A stretch of 9,013 nucleotides of DNA from an uncultured Desulfuromonadales bacterium (GCA_945787295.1 CALZHQ010000097.1:1-9013); one strand, 5' to 3'. Counted from the first letter of the stretch, positions 1 through 6,842 are shown. A program made the numbers and translations. Notes: generated by a model not told the origin, from the letters alone.

Positions 1-405
1 ACCCCCCATCCCCTGCTTTTCCGCCATCCGGCGGATGAGAAACATCCAGATCGCCACAAACAACAGAATTGGCAAGACCCACGACAGGATGTCTCGAAAC
101 AGGGTGTTCTCGACGACCCCCTTGAACGTGACGTCGTACTGCTCGAGATCTTTCGCCAGATCCGGTTCGACCCGGGTGGTGACAAACCGGGTCCGTCCGT
201 CGGGCAGTTTCTCCTTGAAAGTGCCGGAGATATGGTTGCTGAAGACCGAAATATCCTCGATCTTCCCCTGCTCCAGATAGGACTGGAACTCGCTGTAAGC
301 GATCGGCTCCACCTGCCGGTACTCTACCCACAACTGGTGGACCCAGAGCACACCGAATGCGGCCAGCATGGCGTACCAGAGGTGGAGCTGATTCTTTTTG
401 TCCAC
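1..405 (-). CDS. ftsH: ATP-dependent zinc metalloprotease FtsH, N-terminal part (runs off the window)
   Basis: The 135 visible codons encode the membrane-anchoring N-terminus of FtsH, the hexameric AAA+ protease that degrades misfolded membrane proteins and some regulators. Two hydrophobic segments (about residues 8-27 and 105-125) flank a periplasmic domain with the family pattern: IAYSEFQSYLEQGKI (about 35-49), then a strand-rich stretch with the phrase RTRFVTTRVEPDL. The second segment is followed by RRMAEKQGMGG, the usual start of the linker to the AAA domain. The ATPase and HExxH protease domains lie beyond the window edge. The start is GTG at 405-403: it gives the short cytoplasmic lead VDKKNQLHLWY and has an AGGAG Shine-Dalgarno at 417-413 on the minus strand. 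The gene is divergent from the sulfite-oxidase-like gene. The assignment rests on recognised N-terminal features only. Confidence 0.85.
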   Translation of the reverse strand, partial: MDKKNQLHLWYAMLAAFGVLWVHQLWVEYRQVEPIAYSEFQSYLEQGKIEDISVFSNHISGTFKEKLPDGRTRFVTTRVEPDLAKDLEQYDVTFKGVVENTLFRDILSWVLPILLFVAIWMFLIRRMAEKQGMGG

Positions 406-431
406 GGGCGATCTCCTCAAGGTATGCGCAA

Positions 432-460
432 TCAATAGCAGGCAGGCGGGCCCCTGTCAA
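432..460 (-). promoter_or_regulatory. Candidate sigma-70-type promoter for ftsH
   Basis: On the minus strand TTGACA (460-455) is followed after exactly 17 nt by TATTGA (437-432). The -35 box is a perfect consensus and the -10 box is a weak match (TAT only). Transcription would start near 425, giving a leader of about 20 nt that just includes the AGGAG before the GTG start at 405. Seen by motif only. Confidence 0.45.
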
Positions 461-556
461 TCGGTGGGGGCGCCGGAATCGCTTACGATCGCGGCTTATC
501 AGACAAAAACGCAAAAACCGCTCCTCTTCCTTATATCTCGGGGGGACATCCATTCT

Positions 557-585
557 CCCTCTCCCCGCCGTCCGCGGGGAGAGGG
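557..585. repeat. GC-rich palindromic intergenic repeat
   Basis: Perfect 12-bp arms (557-568 CCCTCTCCCCGC and 574-585) surround a 5-nt loop and are followed by GGCGGGGTGAGGGG. Palindromes of this CCCTCTCCCC-type composition are common dispersed intergenic repeats in GC-rich proteobacterial genomes. It lies in the divergent gap between ftsH and the sulfite-oxidase-like gene, about 140 bp before the latter. No T-tract follows on either side, so it is not a typical Rho-independent terminator. Apart from this repeat and the ftsH promoter, I see nothing else convincing in the 406-680 gap. Confidence 0.6.
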
Positions 586-696
586 CGGGGTGAGGGGCCC
601 AGAAAATGCCCTAATAATTGATCCTCGGAGTAGGAGCTATGATGCTCCAAAGCCCTTGACGAATTCACCGGCCTTTGGTTTTCTGGAGGTGACTGA

Positions 697-747
697 ATGG
701 ATAGCTCAGGGGAGGGTCTCACATGGACAAACCGATGCGGATCATGA
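697..747 (+). CDS. Possible 16-residue leader ORF overlapping the sulfite-oxidase-like start
   Basis: An ATG at 697 is preceded by GGAGGTGA (685-692), close to a full anti-Shine-Dalgarno complement at ideal spacing. It opens a frame encoding MDSSGEGLTWTNRCGS and stopping with TGA at 745-747. The frame overlaps the first 25 nt of the next gene in another register. It may be a leader peptide giving translational coupling, or a chance ATG after a strong site. The downstream gene has its own GGAGG (711-715), so this frame is not needed to explain that start. Confidence 0.25.
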   Translation: MDSSGEGLTWTNRCGS

Positions 748-1766
748 CGGAAAAACCTTTGAATGCCGAAACGGCTCGGGAGCATTTGCGTTCCTGGATC
801 ACGGCGAATGCCGTCTTCTTCGATCGCAACCAGGGTGAGATTCCCGACAAACCTGTCGATCTGGAAAACTGGCGGCTGTCGGTGGAAGGCGAGGTGCAAA
901 CACCCCTTCTGCTCGATTTCGATCAGATCAGCGGCATGCCGAAAGACATCGTCTCGAACACCCTGGAGTGTTCCGGAAACGGCCGTTCGTTGCTCAAAGA
1001 GAAAGCATCGGGAAATCCCTGGACCATCGGCGGGGTCGGTAACGCAGTCTGGGGCGGGGTTTGGCTGAAGGATCTGCTGAACCTTGCAGGACTGAAGAAA
1101 CGCGCCCGCCATGTGGCCTTTGAAGGACTGGACAAACCGCTGGGCTCGTCCCAGATACAATTCATCCGGAGCATCCCCATTGAAAAAGCCCTGAGTTCCA
1201 CCCTGCTGGCCTACGAGATGAACGGAGAGCCGCTGCCCCTCAAGCACGGGTATCCCCTCCGGGCGCTGGCCCTGGGATGGACCGGCGCCAATTGCGTCAA
1301 GTGGCTGCACAGGATCACTCTGCAGGAGAAGCCCTTTGAAGGGTTCTTCATGGACAAAGTCTACCGGTTGTTTCAGAAAGGGGAAGACCCCGCCGCAGGC
1401 CAGGTCGTCACGGGGTTGCACTTGAAATCGATCATCACCCAGCCGCTGCCGGAGGAGAAGCTTCCGGCCGGGCGGATCACCGTGCTCGGGGCTGCCTACG
1501 CAGGAGAGGCGCGCGTCCGGCGCGTGGAGGTCTCCTGGGACAACGGGAGCACCTGGCATCAAGCGTCCTTCATCGGTCCCGACGAGCCCTACGGGTGGCG
1601 CCAGTGGCAGGTTACCTGGGAGGTCAAGAAGAAGGGCGAGTACCTTCTGATGGCTCGCGCCACCGATCGCAGGGGACGCCGTCAGCCGATGCATGCCGGC
1701 TGGAATGTGCTGGGCTATGGGAACAACGGCGTCCGGGAGCACGCTGTAAAAGTCATCATTGCCTGA
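723..1766 (+). CDS. Sulfite-oxidase-family molybdopterin oxidoreductase, cytoplasmic type
   Basis: The 347-residue protein has the two-domain sulfite oxidase architecture. An N-terminal molybdopterin-binding domain (about 25-205) is followed by an immunoglobulin-like dimerisation domain (about 225-345). The cofactor thiolate is Cys83 in LECSGNGRS, with Arg88 five residues on, as in characterised sulfite oxidases. FDRNQGEIP (33-41) matches the family FxRNHGxxP segment, GWTGANCVKWLHRI (185-198) the GxxxVKWL motif, and SWDNGSTW (271-278) and NVLGYGNN (328-335) are typical of the dimer domain. Tyr214 may be the active-site tyrosine. There is no Tat or Sec signal, heme domain or transmembrane segment, so the protein is predicted cytoplasmic with an unknown electron acceptor. 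The histidine of RNHG is Gln37 here, so sulfite as substrate is uncertain. GGAGG at 711-715 supports the ATG at 723. It appears monocistronic. Confidence 0.85.
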   Translation: MDKPMRIMTEKPLNAETAREHLRSWITANAVFFDRNQGEIPDKPVDLENWRLSVEGEVQTPLLLDFDQISGMPKDIVSNTLECSGNGRSLLKEKASGNPWTIGGVGNAVWGGVWLKDLLNLAGLKKRARHVAFEGLDKPLGSSQIQFIRSIPIEKALSSTLLAYEMNGEPLPLKHGYPLRALALGWTGANCVKWLHRITLQEKPFEGFFMDKVYRLFQKGEDPAAGQVVTGLHLKSIITQPLPEEKLPAGRITVLGAAYAGEARVRRVEVSWDNGSTWHQASFIGPDEPYGWRQWQVTWEVKKKGEYLLMARATDRRGRRQPMHAGWNVLGYGNNGVREHAVKVIIA

Positions 1767-1885
1767 GGGCCGGTCCCGTGGCTTGTCTGCACGGCCTTTT
1801 CGGTGGCCGGATTAAGCCAACTCATTGATATTAATATTAAATCTTTACAAAAGAAACTATTCTTCAATGGGAGTCAATATCCTAT

Positions 1886-1914
1886 TTGACGGCGTGCGGA
1901 CCCGCGAGTATCCT
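1886..1914 (+). promoter_or_regulatory. Candidate sigma-70-type promoter for the 81-residue gene
   Basis: TTGACG (1886-1891) and TATCCT (1909-1914) are separated by exactly 17 nt, predicting a start near 1921 and a leader of about 50 nt. An AT-rich tract lies upstream (about 1821-1885) and includes the overlapping perfect 10-bp palindromes ATATTAATAT (1828-1837) and TTAATATTAA (1831-1840). It could act as an upstream activating or protein-binding region; that last point is inference. Confidence 0.5.
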
Positions 1915-1973
1915 TATGACAGGTCTGCCGTCGGATCGTTCATTGCGTGTGCCGGCGGCAATAGGAGGTTGTG

Positions 1974-2219
1974 ATGTTGAAGAAGAGTGAGGCCATGGCC
2001 AATCCCCAGAAGATTTTCCGCGAACCTCGGTATGTCGTGGAGAATGAGGAACTCTCGGATCCGGAGAAGATCACCATACTGGAGAATTGGAAGCTCGATC
2101 TTATGGAGCTTCAAACAGCCACCGAAGAGAACATGCCCGCAACGGGCACGGAGGCGGACAGTGCGGCGGACGAACTCCGAGCCGTGATCGAGGCCTTGAG
2201 GATGATCCGGTCTGAATGA
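1974..2219 (+). CDS. Small conserved hypothetical protein, 81 residues
   Basis: This is a small soluble acidic protein, predicted helical, with no signal peptide or membrane segment. The pattern near residues 8-50 (NPQKIFREPRYVV, then LSDPEKITILENWKLD, then TEENM) resembles short uncharacterised proteobacterial proteins of about 70-90 residues with the scheme P..vf..P..v..d..Ls..qKi.iL..We.D...l..A.eE.M, ending in a helix near ELRAVIEALRMI. I know of no assigned function for that family. ATG at 1974 is chosen because AGGAGG (1963-1968) sits 5 nt upstream. GTG at 1971 is too close to it, and the in-frame ATG at 1995 is a possible shorter start. A promoter candidate lies just upstream, so the gene seems to be transcribed alone. 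It converges with fxsA. Confidence 0.75.
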   Translation: MLKKSEAMANPQKIFREPRYVVENEELSDPEKITILENWKLDLMELQTATEENMPATGTEADSAADELRAVIEALRMIRSE

Positions 2220-2340
2220 GGCGGGCGTCAACGCAGGCAAAAGCTACATCAAGGAGATAGACTCAATTAGTTGCTGTGGTCCGATCCCAAAGAGCCAACT
2301 TCGTATGCGCAGCAACCTGACCCTCCGGCCATTTCGCTCA

Positions 2341-2754
2341 TTACAGGTCGATGACATGCTCGTCATCATCCCTCGGTCGTCCGGACGCATCTCTTACGCG
2401 AAGCTCTACTTTCTTGCGTAGCCATTTCCGTACAGGAGCACGAGACGGTGGAAAAAGCAGCAGCAATCCGGCCACATCGGTCAAGAATCCCGGGGTGATG
2501 AGCACAACGGCCGCCACGACCACGAGGACTCCGTCCAGCAATTCGTCCGCCGGCAAGCGTCCTTCCCGCACAGCGTCCTGCAAGCGGGCCAACGTGTTCC
2601 ACCCTTCCAGTCGTGCGAGCCACGCCCCCAGAAAACCTGTAACGATGGCAATGATGAGCGTGTTGAGGGCGCCAATGTGCGAGGCGATTTTCATGAGCAG
2701 GTAGAGTTCCAGAGCTGGAATGAGGGTGAAGGCGAGAAAGAGTTTGAATAGCAT
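2341..2754 (-). CDS. fxsA: FxsA family inner-membrane protein
   Basis: The 137-residue polytopic membrane protein matches FxsA, named in E. coli for suppressing F-exclusion of phage T7 when overproduced; its cellular role is otherwise poorly known. Hydrophobic segments lie at about 3-20, 28-47 and 74-100. The family hallmarks are FTLIPALELYLLMKIA near the N-terminus, TGFLGAWLARLEGW in the middle and LITPGFLTDVAGLLLLFPPSR (about 85-105), followed by a basic then acidic cytoplasmic tail (DDDEHVIDL). Length agrees with the family. It starts 44 nt downstream of the GAF-protein stop on the same strand and probably shares its transcript. Its ribosome binding site is weak (a GGGG run in CGGGGTCGGTCC), and that segment resembles a repeat motif found at 8091. 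Good translation may depend on coupling. Confidence 0.88.
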   Translation of the reverse strand: MLFKLFLAFTLIPALELYLLMKIASHIGALNTLIIAIVTGFLGAWLARLEGWNTLARLQDAVREGRLPADELLDGVLVVVAAVVLITPGFLTDVAGLLLLFPPSRAPVRKWLRKKVELRVRDASGRPRDDDEHVIDL

Positions 2755-2798
2755 GGGACCGACCCCGTCATGGATAAGAAGCGAGTGGCAGTATATGA

Positions 2799-3713
2799 CT
2801 ATCTTCCACTCTTTCCCGTTCTCTCCGGCTTGGTTTTTGCGAGAAAGACAGCGTAGGCGCCTGCGGCAAAGGCGAATCTTGCATCCTGAGAGGAGAAAAC
2901 CGGTCGATCCACCGGGTCGGCAAGATTAAGGATTCCTGCCAGACGCTCTCCCCGTATTGAAGGATGATAATAGAGAGGGATTGCAATAAAGGATGGGGTT
3001 CGGTAGTCTCCTCTCCCCTTGAATGCAGGATGTGCCTTCACATTTTCGATAAGCAGCGCACCCTTGTTATCCTTCATCCACTGAACGATATTAGGATTCA
3101 TAATTGCCACCGTTCCCTTTACGAGTTTTCTTCCTGTGATGGCGGCGGCCCGCAACGACCCCGTCTCTGCGTCCTGGAGAAAAACCGAACCGCTCTCGGC
3201 ACGCAGGATCCGGCAGATACGCTCGAGGCTGAGCTGACACAGTTCGTGCCAGTCCAGTTCTCGCCTGAGCAGGGACGGTAGCGTGTAGAAGAAATGGAGC
3301 AAACGGTAGGTCTGGTCGATCTCCCCTGAGAGGCCGTCGTGTGTATCCAGAAGAATCTGATGTTGAAGGCCCATCTTCTTGAGCGCAAACATCATGTTGA
3401 CCGTTTGTCCGGGGTTCCGGTCACCAGCCTTGCAGAGGATGCGGAAAAGGGATTTCCGGTTGTGGCGGCAGTCGAGCGTCAACACGCTCTCCCCTTCTTC
3501 GTCGACGGGCTCCTGCGATTCGTAGATTGTCTGGTCCCGGCTATCGACAACTCGAAATGGGATGCTGGACATCCCGTCGATGTTCCGGCAGAAGTCCTGA
3601 AATTCCGATCGGGGCGACGCGAGGGGGAAGGCTCCCGTCTCGTCCGTCTCTGCCGTCTCTTGTCCCTGGCGAATCCGGTGCGCCTTCTCGAGCGCATCGT
3701 CTATCGTGCCCAT
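2799..3713 (-). CDS. GAF-domain sensory protein without a visible output domain
   Basis: The 304-residue soluble protein has a C-terminal GAF domain (about 150-293), with LCQLSLERICRILRAESGSVFLQD, then a central ALLIENVKAHPAFKG segment and FIAIPLYYH, the usual GAF strand-helix pattern. Residues 45-120 look like a second small alpha/beta sensory unit (IPFRVVDSRDQTIYES), linked by a helix near 125-150. No kinase, phosphatase, GGDEF, AAA+ or DNA-binding domain is present, so it probably signals through a partner or binds a small ligand. ATG at 3713 has AGGGAG seven bases upstream. A near-perfect palindrome lies 54-79 bp upstream of the start. fxsA follows after 44 nt, suggesting an operon. Ligand and pathway cannot be read from the sequence. 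The GAF call is fairly secure; the N-terminal unit is less so. Confidence 0.72.
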   Translation of the reverse strand: MGTIDDALEKAHRIRQGQETAETDETGAFPLASPRSEFQDFCRNIDGMSSIPFRVVDSRDQTIYESQEPVDEEGESVLTLDCRHNRKSLFRILCKAGDRNPGQTVNMMFALKKMGLQHQILLDTHDGLSGEIDQTYRLLHFFYTLPSLLRRELDWHELCQLSLERICRILRAESGSVFLQDAETGSLRAAAITGRKLVKGTVAIMNPNIVQWMKDNKGALLIENVKAHPAFKGRGDYRTPSFIAIPLYYHPSIRGERLAGILNLADPVDRPVFSSQDARFAFAAGAYAVFLAKTKPERTGKSGR

Positions 3714-3766
3714 GCCTTGTCTCCCTGAGAGGAGTTCCCGTACAAGCTGCTGCGCCCTCTGCCTGC

Positions 3767-3792
3767 CCCGTTAGACGTTCACGTCTAATGGG
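3767..3792. promoter_or_regulatory. Near-perfect inverted repeat upstream of the GAF gene, possible operator
   Basis: Twelve-base arms (3767-3778 and 3781-3792) pair around a 2-nt centre with one G/T mismatch. The core is TTAGACGT-TC-ACGTCTAA. It lies 54-79 bp upstream of the GAF-protein start and 45 bp past the radical SAM stop. No T-tract follows directly on either strand, so an operator or a dispersed palindromic repeat is likelier than a terminator. Confidence 0.4.
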
Positions 3793-3836
3793 CCGGAAAA
3801 ATGCTCTTGTTTTTTCTTAACGCCGCATGTGGCAGA

Positions 3837-5351
3837 CTATCCGTCGACGAAAAAATCCGAAATCACGCCCATGAAGCGGTTGTATTTGATCGCATAATGG
3901 GTCTGCCCCTCTGCCGAGAACCGGGCGGAGATTGCTTTATCTTCATCGACAACGGTATCCTTCGCAACCTCCCACTGGTCTGCATCGAAAGCCAGAATCC
4001 TCTCCACCTGCTCCATGTAGAACGGAGCGACTTCCAGATTCGAATAGGCATTGACGAACCAGGGCAGGACCTTGGCCACCTTCCTGAGGAACAGGTTCTG
4101 TTCCGGACCGAAATCGAGACAGCTCTCATCGGTGAAATTGACCAGCGTAGCGAACTTCTCACGATCGATGAAGCCGCCATTCTGGGCGAGGTCGTAGGAT
4201 TCGGTGCCGGGGAACGGATAGAAGAAGGTCCAGCGGTAGCGACCTGGCAACGCATCGGCCATCAACTGGATAGTCTGCATGACATCTTCCTGCGTCTCAT
4301 GCGGCAGGCCGAACATGATGAAGCAAGAGCTGTGCATTCCGTAGCGATGGGAGATGGCGATCGCGTCCTGGATCGCCTCGTTCGACATGTGGCGGCGCAT
4401 GATCTGCTTACGCACCTTCGGGCTGCCGCTTTCCACTCCGAACTTGACGATTTTGCAGCCCGCCTCGGCAAGCACCCGGGCTCGCGCTTCATCCCAGAAG
4501 CCGACATGGCCGTTAACCACGAACGGCATTCTGGAGGCCTTCTTATACTCCCTGCAGAACTCAACGATGAAGTCCTTGTCGTAGGTAAACAGGTCATCAT
4601 CGAAGATGTACATGGTGATGTTCTCGTAATGACTCTCGAGAAACTCGATCTCAGCGATCATCTGCTCGACGCTGTGGTGACGGATGTAGTTGAGCCCCTT
4701 GAAGCTGCAATCGAGGTCCGTGCGGTATTTCTTAACCATCAGGTGATTGAAGCAGTAAGTACAGTTGAACGGACAACCGCGCGAGGCCATGAGCCCCACC
4801 CAGCCGCGTTTGGCGTCGATGATGCGCTGAAAATCGAAGATCTCGTAATCCTTCTGCGGCAGGGTTGTCAGCGCCGGCAGGGGTCGTACCGGGTTGATGA
4901 CCGGTCGGTCGCCGTCCAGGTAGCCGAGGTTCTTAAGGCCGCGTACATCTTCCCCCTTCTCCAGTCGCTCGATAAACTCGAGGAACGCCCCTTCGCACTC
5001 ACCGGTCAGGATGTAATCGAAGAGGCCACTCTTGAGGACCTCCTCGGCGGCCACGGTGGCGTGGATCCCACCACAGACCAGCGGCGCATCGGTTGACTGG
5101 CGACACCAGGTGGCGACCCGGGCGGTCAGCTGCCACTGGTTGGTCACCACCGAGAAGCCGATCAGGTCCGGCTGCTCCTCTGCGATCTTCGCGGCGACCC
5201 GGTCGACGTCCGGCATCGGTTCGATATCTTCACAGAGCTGCCAGAAGGCGACCTGGTGGCCATGCTGCTTCAACTCCGCAGAGAGACTGGCCACACCGTA
5301 GTTGAAGCCGACCTGCGATTCACTATTAGGATAGATGAAGAGGACCCTCAT
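3837..5351 (-). CDS. B12-binding-fold radical SAM protein
   Basis: The 504-residue enzyme has the two-domain layout of the BchE-like radical SAM class. A Rossmann-like B12-binding-type domain (about 1-135) shows VRVLFIYPNS-like first strand, DLIGFSVVT (62-70) and VCGGIHATVAAEEVL (92-106). The radical SAM core (about 185-390) carries Cys193, Cys197 and Cys200 in CPFNCTYC, which bind the 4Fe-4S cluster. FDDDLF (250-255), GVESGS (305-310) and FGLP (347-350) are further family motifs. The cobalamin lower-ligand motif DxHxxG is absent, so B12 may bind base-off or not at all. Residues 390-504 are an unassigned C-terminal extension. The ATG directly abuts the stop of the upstream GT9-like gene (TGAATG), implying translational coupling. 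Class members catalyse methylations, cyclisations and rearrangements; here a glycan or lipid substrate is inferred from neighbours only. Confidence 0.85.
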   Translation of the reverse strand: MRVLFIYPNSESQVGFNYGVASLSAELKQHGHQVAFWQLCEDIEPMPDVDRVAAKIAEEQPDLIGFSVVTNQWQLTARVATWCRQSTDAPLVCGGIHATVAAEEVLKSGLFDYILTGECEGAFLEFIERLEKGEDVRGLKNLGYLDGDRPVINPVRPLPALTTLPQKDYEIFDFQRIIDAKRGWVGLMASRGCPFNCTYCFNHLMVKKYRTDLDCSFKGLNYIRHHSVEQMIAEIEFLESHYENITMYIFDDDLFTYDKDFIVEFCREYKKASRMPFVVNGHVGFWDEARARVLAEAGCKIVKFGVESGSPKVRKQIMRRHMSNEAIQDAIAISHRYGMHSSCFIMFGLPHETQEDVMQTIQLMADALPGRYRWTFFYPFPGTESYDLAQNGGFIDREKFATLVNFTDESCLDFGPEQNLFLRKVAKVLPWFVNAYSNLEVAPFYMEQVERILAFDADQWEVAKDTVVDEDKAISARFSAEGQTHYAIKYNRFMGVISDFFVDG

Positions 5352-6842
5352 TCACTGTCTCCGGGCATGCATCAGGCGCATGAGGATGGTCTGCCGATTA
5401 TACACCGGCGGCTGGGTCAGCGTGTCGACGTGAATGATCTCGCGTCGGCCGAGCCCGGTGGGACACCAGCGCCTGACGAACCGGGTATTGTTCGAGCCGG
5501 CGAAGATCGTGTAGGTCGGGATTTCCTGGGCCGCAGCGATATGCTGACAAGCCGAATCGTAGCCGATGAACTCGTCGCTGCAGCCGATCAGTGCCGCCGC
5601 CTCGTCGATCCCGGCCGCGACACCGATCAGCCTGGCGTCGATCGATACGGATGCGAGCGCTCCGAAATCGGTACCGGCCACCTCGTAGCCGGCGTTGATC
5701 GCGGCCTGCAGCAGCGCCTCGCTGCGTTCCAGTTCCTCGCGGCCGAAACCCTTGTCGAGCAGCACCACAGTCTCCGGCTCCTTGAGCAGTTCGAGGATCA
5801 TCATCTGTTCGAACTCGTCATCGACCCGCTTGCGAGAATTACCACCCACCCCGAGGTTGACCATCACCAGCCGCCTGTCGCCGGCCGCACGCAGACGGGC
5901 GACACTCTTTCGAGCTTGACGGGTCACCGACGGCTGCAGCCAGACCGCCGGATAGCAGGCATCGCGTTCAGCGGTCACCTGATTGTACCAATAGTTGACC
6001 ATCTCGCTGATCGACAGGTTCTGCGGATAGGAATGGCTGCTGCGACTGTTGAAGAACAGGTAGCAGCGGTCATCGACCAGCGGCAGCACACCGAGCTGCG
6101 ACAGGCGCGATTCTGGGTCGGCGACCAGCACCTGGTCCGGGCCCAGTCCGGCGATCTCGGCATCGATCACCTCGAGGACCTTGAACCAGCTGAGCAGGCG
6201 TTCCATCAGGCCGCCGCGCCGGGCGTAGGAGACGGTCCTGGTGCGCACCCGGGGATGACCGCTGATCATGGCGTTGACCTTGTCGCCGCCGATCACGATG
6301 ATCTCGGCATCCGGGTAGCTGCGCGCCAACCGCTGGATCAGTACGCTGGCGACCGCCACGTCGGCGCCGATCGTCACCCTGGAAAGGATCATGACCTTCT
6401 TGGGGGCCGCCGGCAGGTCGCGATAGTTGCAGCTGGTCTTGCGCAAACGCTCGATGCGGCGGTAGAGGTCTTCGAAACCGTGCATACCGAACTGCTTCAT
6501 GCGGTTGGCAAGCGCCTGGCCACCGGGCAGGTCCTTGCAGTAGCCGAGGATATAGCTCATCAGCCGGTTATAAGCCGCAGTCTGCAACTCTTCAAAATCG
6601 TCGCAGAGGCTCTCGACGATGATACCGAACAGTGCCGAGGCCGCGATCTGGTTCATCTCCCTGTTCTCGAAGGAGGTCGCCATTTCACAGAGCAGCCGGA
6701 CCGAATCCTCCTCGAACGCATCGTTGAAGAAATGTCGATCGAGTATCGTATAGGCCAACTCTTCAGCGAGAGCCCGACAGGCCGCAGGGTCTTGGGAGGC
6801 TTTCACCTGCTGCCACCGCGCTTGGTAGAAATCTGAGATCAT
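5352..6842 (-). CDS. Divergent GT9-like (heptosyltransferase-fold) glycosyltransferase with N-terminal extension
   Basis: The C-terminal two thirds of this 496-residue protein follow the GT-B fold of ADP-heptose transferases. VMILSRVTIGADVAVASVLIQ (150-170) parallels the ILVRCPNWVGDLIMATPVF of the upstream WaaF-like protein, placing Asp161 at the catalytic-base position. VNLGVGGNSRKRV (328-340) parallels the donor-loop NPGAKFGASKCWP. IGYDSACQHIAAA (426-438) parallels the TNDTGPRHYATA donor site with His conserved but DTG changed to DSA. Residues 1-147 form an extra, mostly helical domain not found in WaaC or WaaF and not recognised here. There is no signal or membrane segment. The start is ATG at 6842, with only a weak GAGA site. 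The gene lies 93 nt after the WaaF-like gene and abuts the radical SAM gene. Donor and acceptor are unknown. Confidence 0.7.
   Translation of the reverse strand: MISDFYQARWQQVKASQDPAACRALAEELAYTILDRHFFNDAFEEDSVRLLCEMATSFENREMNQIAASALFGIIVESLCDDFEELQTAAYNRLMSYILGYCKDLPGGQALANRMKQFGMHGFEDLYRRIERLRKTSCNYRDLPAAPKKVMILSRVTIGADVAVASVLIQRLARSYPDAEIIVIGGDKVNAMISGHPRVRTRTVSYARRGGLMERLLSWFKVLEVIDAEIAGLGPDQVLVADPESRLSQLGVLPLVDDRCYLFFNSRSSHSYPQNLSISEMVNYWYNQVTAERDACYPAVWLQPSVTRQARKSVARLRAAGDRRLVMVNLGVGGNSRKRVDDEFEQMMILELLKEPETVVLLDKGFGREELERSEALLQAAINAGYEVAGTDFGALASVSIDARLIGVAAGIDEAAALIGCSDEFIGYDSACQHIAAAQEIPTYTIFAGSNNTRFVRRWCPTGLGRREIIHVDTLTQPPVYNRQTILMRLMHARRQ

Noticed and set aside
656..684. TTGACG (656-661) as a -35 box for the sulfite-oxidase-like gene
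   Set aside because: No acceptable -10 box at 16-18 nt spacing (TTTTCT at 17 nt), so no promoter is called.
531..1742. 403-codon minus-strand open frame opposite the sulfite-oxidase-like gene
   Set aside because: The plus strand carries the molybdopterin Cys and dimer-domain motifs; the minus frame reads through the palindromic repeat and has no family features.
1781..1811. CGGCC/GGCCG hairpin after the sulfite-oxidase-like stop as a terminator
   Set aside because: Five-base arms with an 8-nt loop and no following T-tract.
2270..2316. GTTGCTG/CAGCAAC inverted repeat between the 81-residue gene and fxsA
   Set aside because: Seven-base arms 33 nt apart with no T-tract; likely chance.
3796..3816. 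GAAAAA/TTTTTC hairpin below the radical SAM stop as a terminator
   Set aside because: An A/T-only stem is too weak and there is no GC-rich stem adjacent to the T-run on the relevant strand.
3801..5096. 431-codon plus-strand open frame opposite the radical SAM gene
   Set aside because: It is antisense to a gene with clear CxxxCxxC and family motifs; the translation has no recognisable domain and reflects GC-rich codon bias.
5256..6836. 526-codon plus-strand open frame opposite the GT9-like gene
   Set aside because: Its translation is low-complexity, Asp/His/Arg-rich and motif-free, while the minus strand shows the GT-B pattern. A long antisense shadow.
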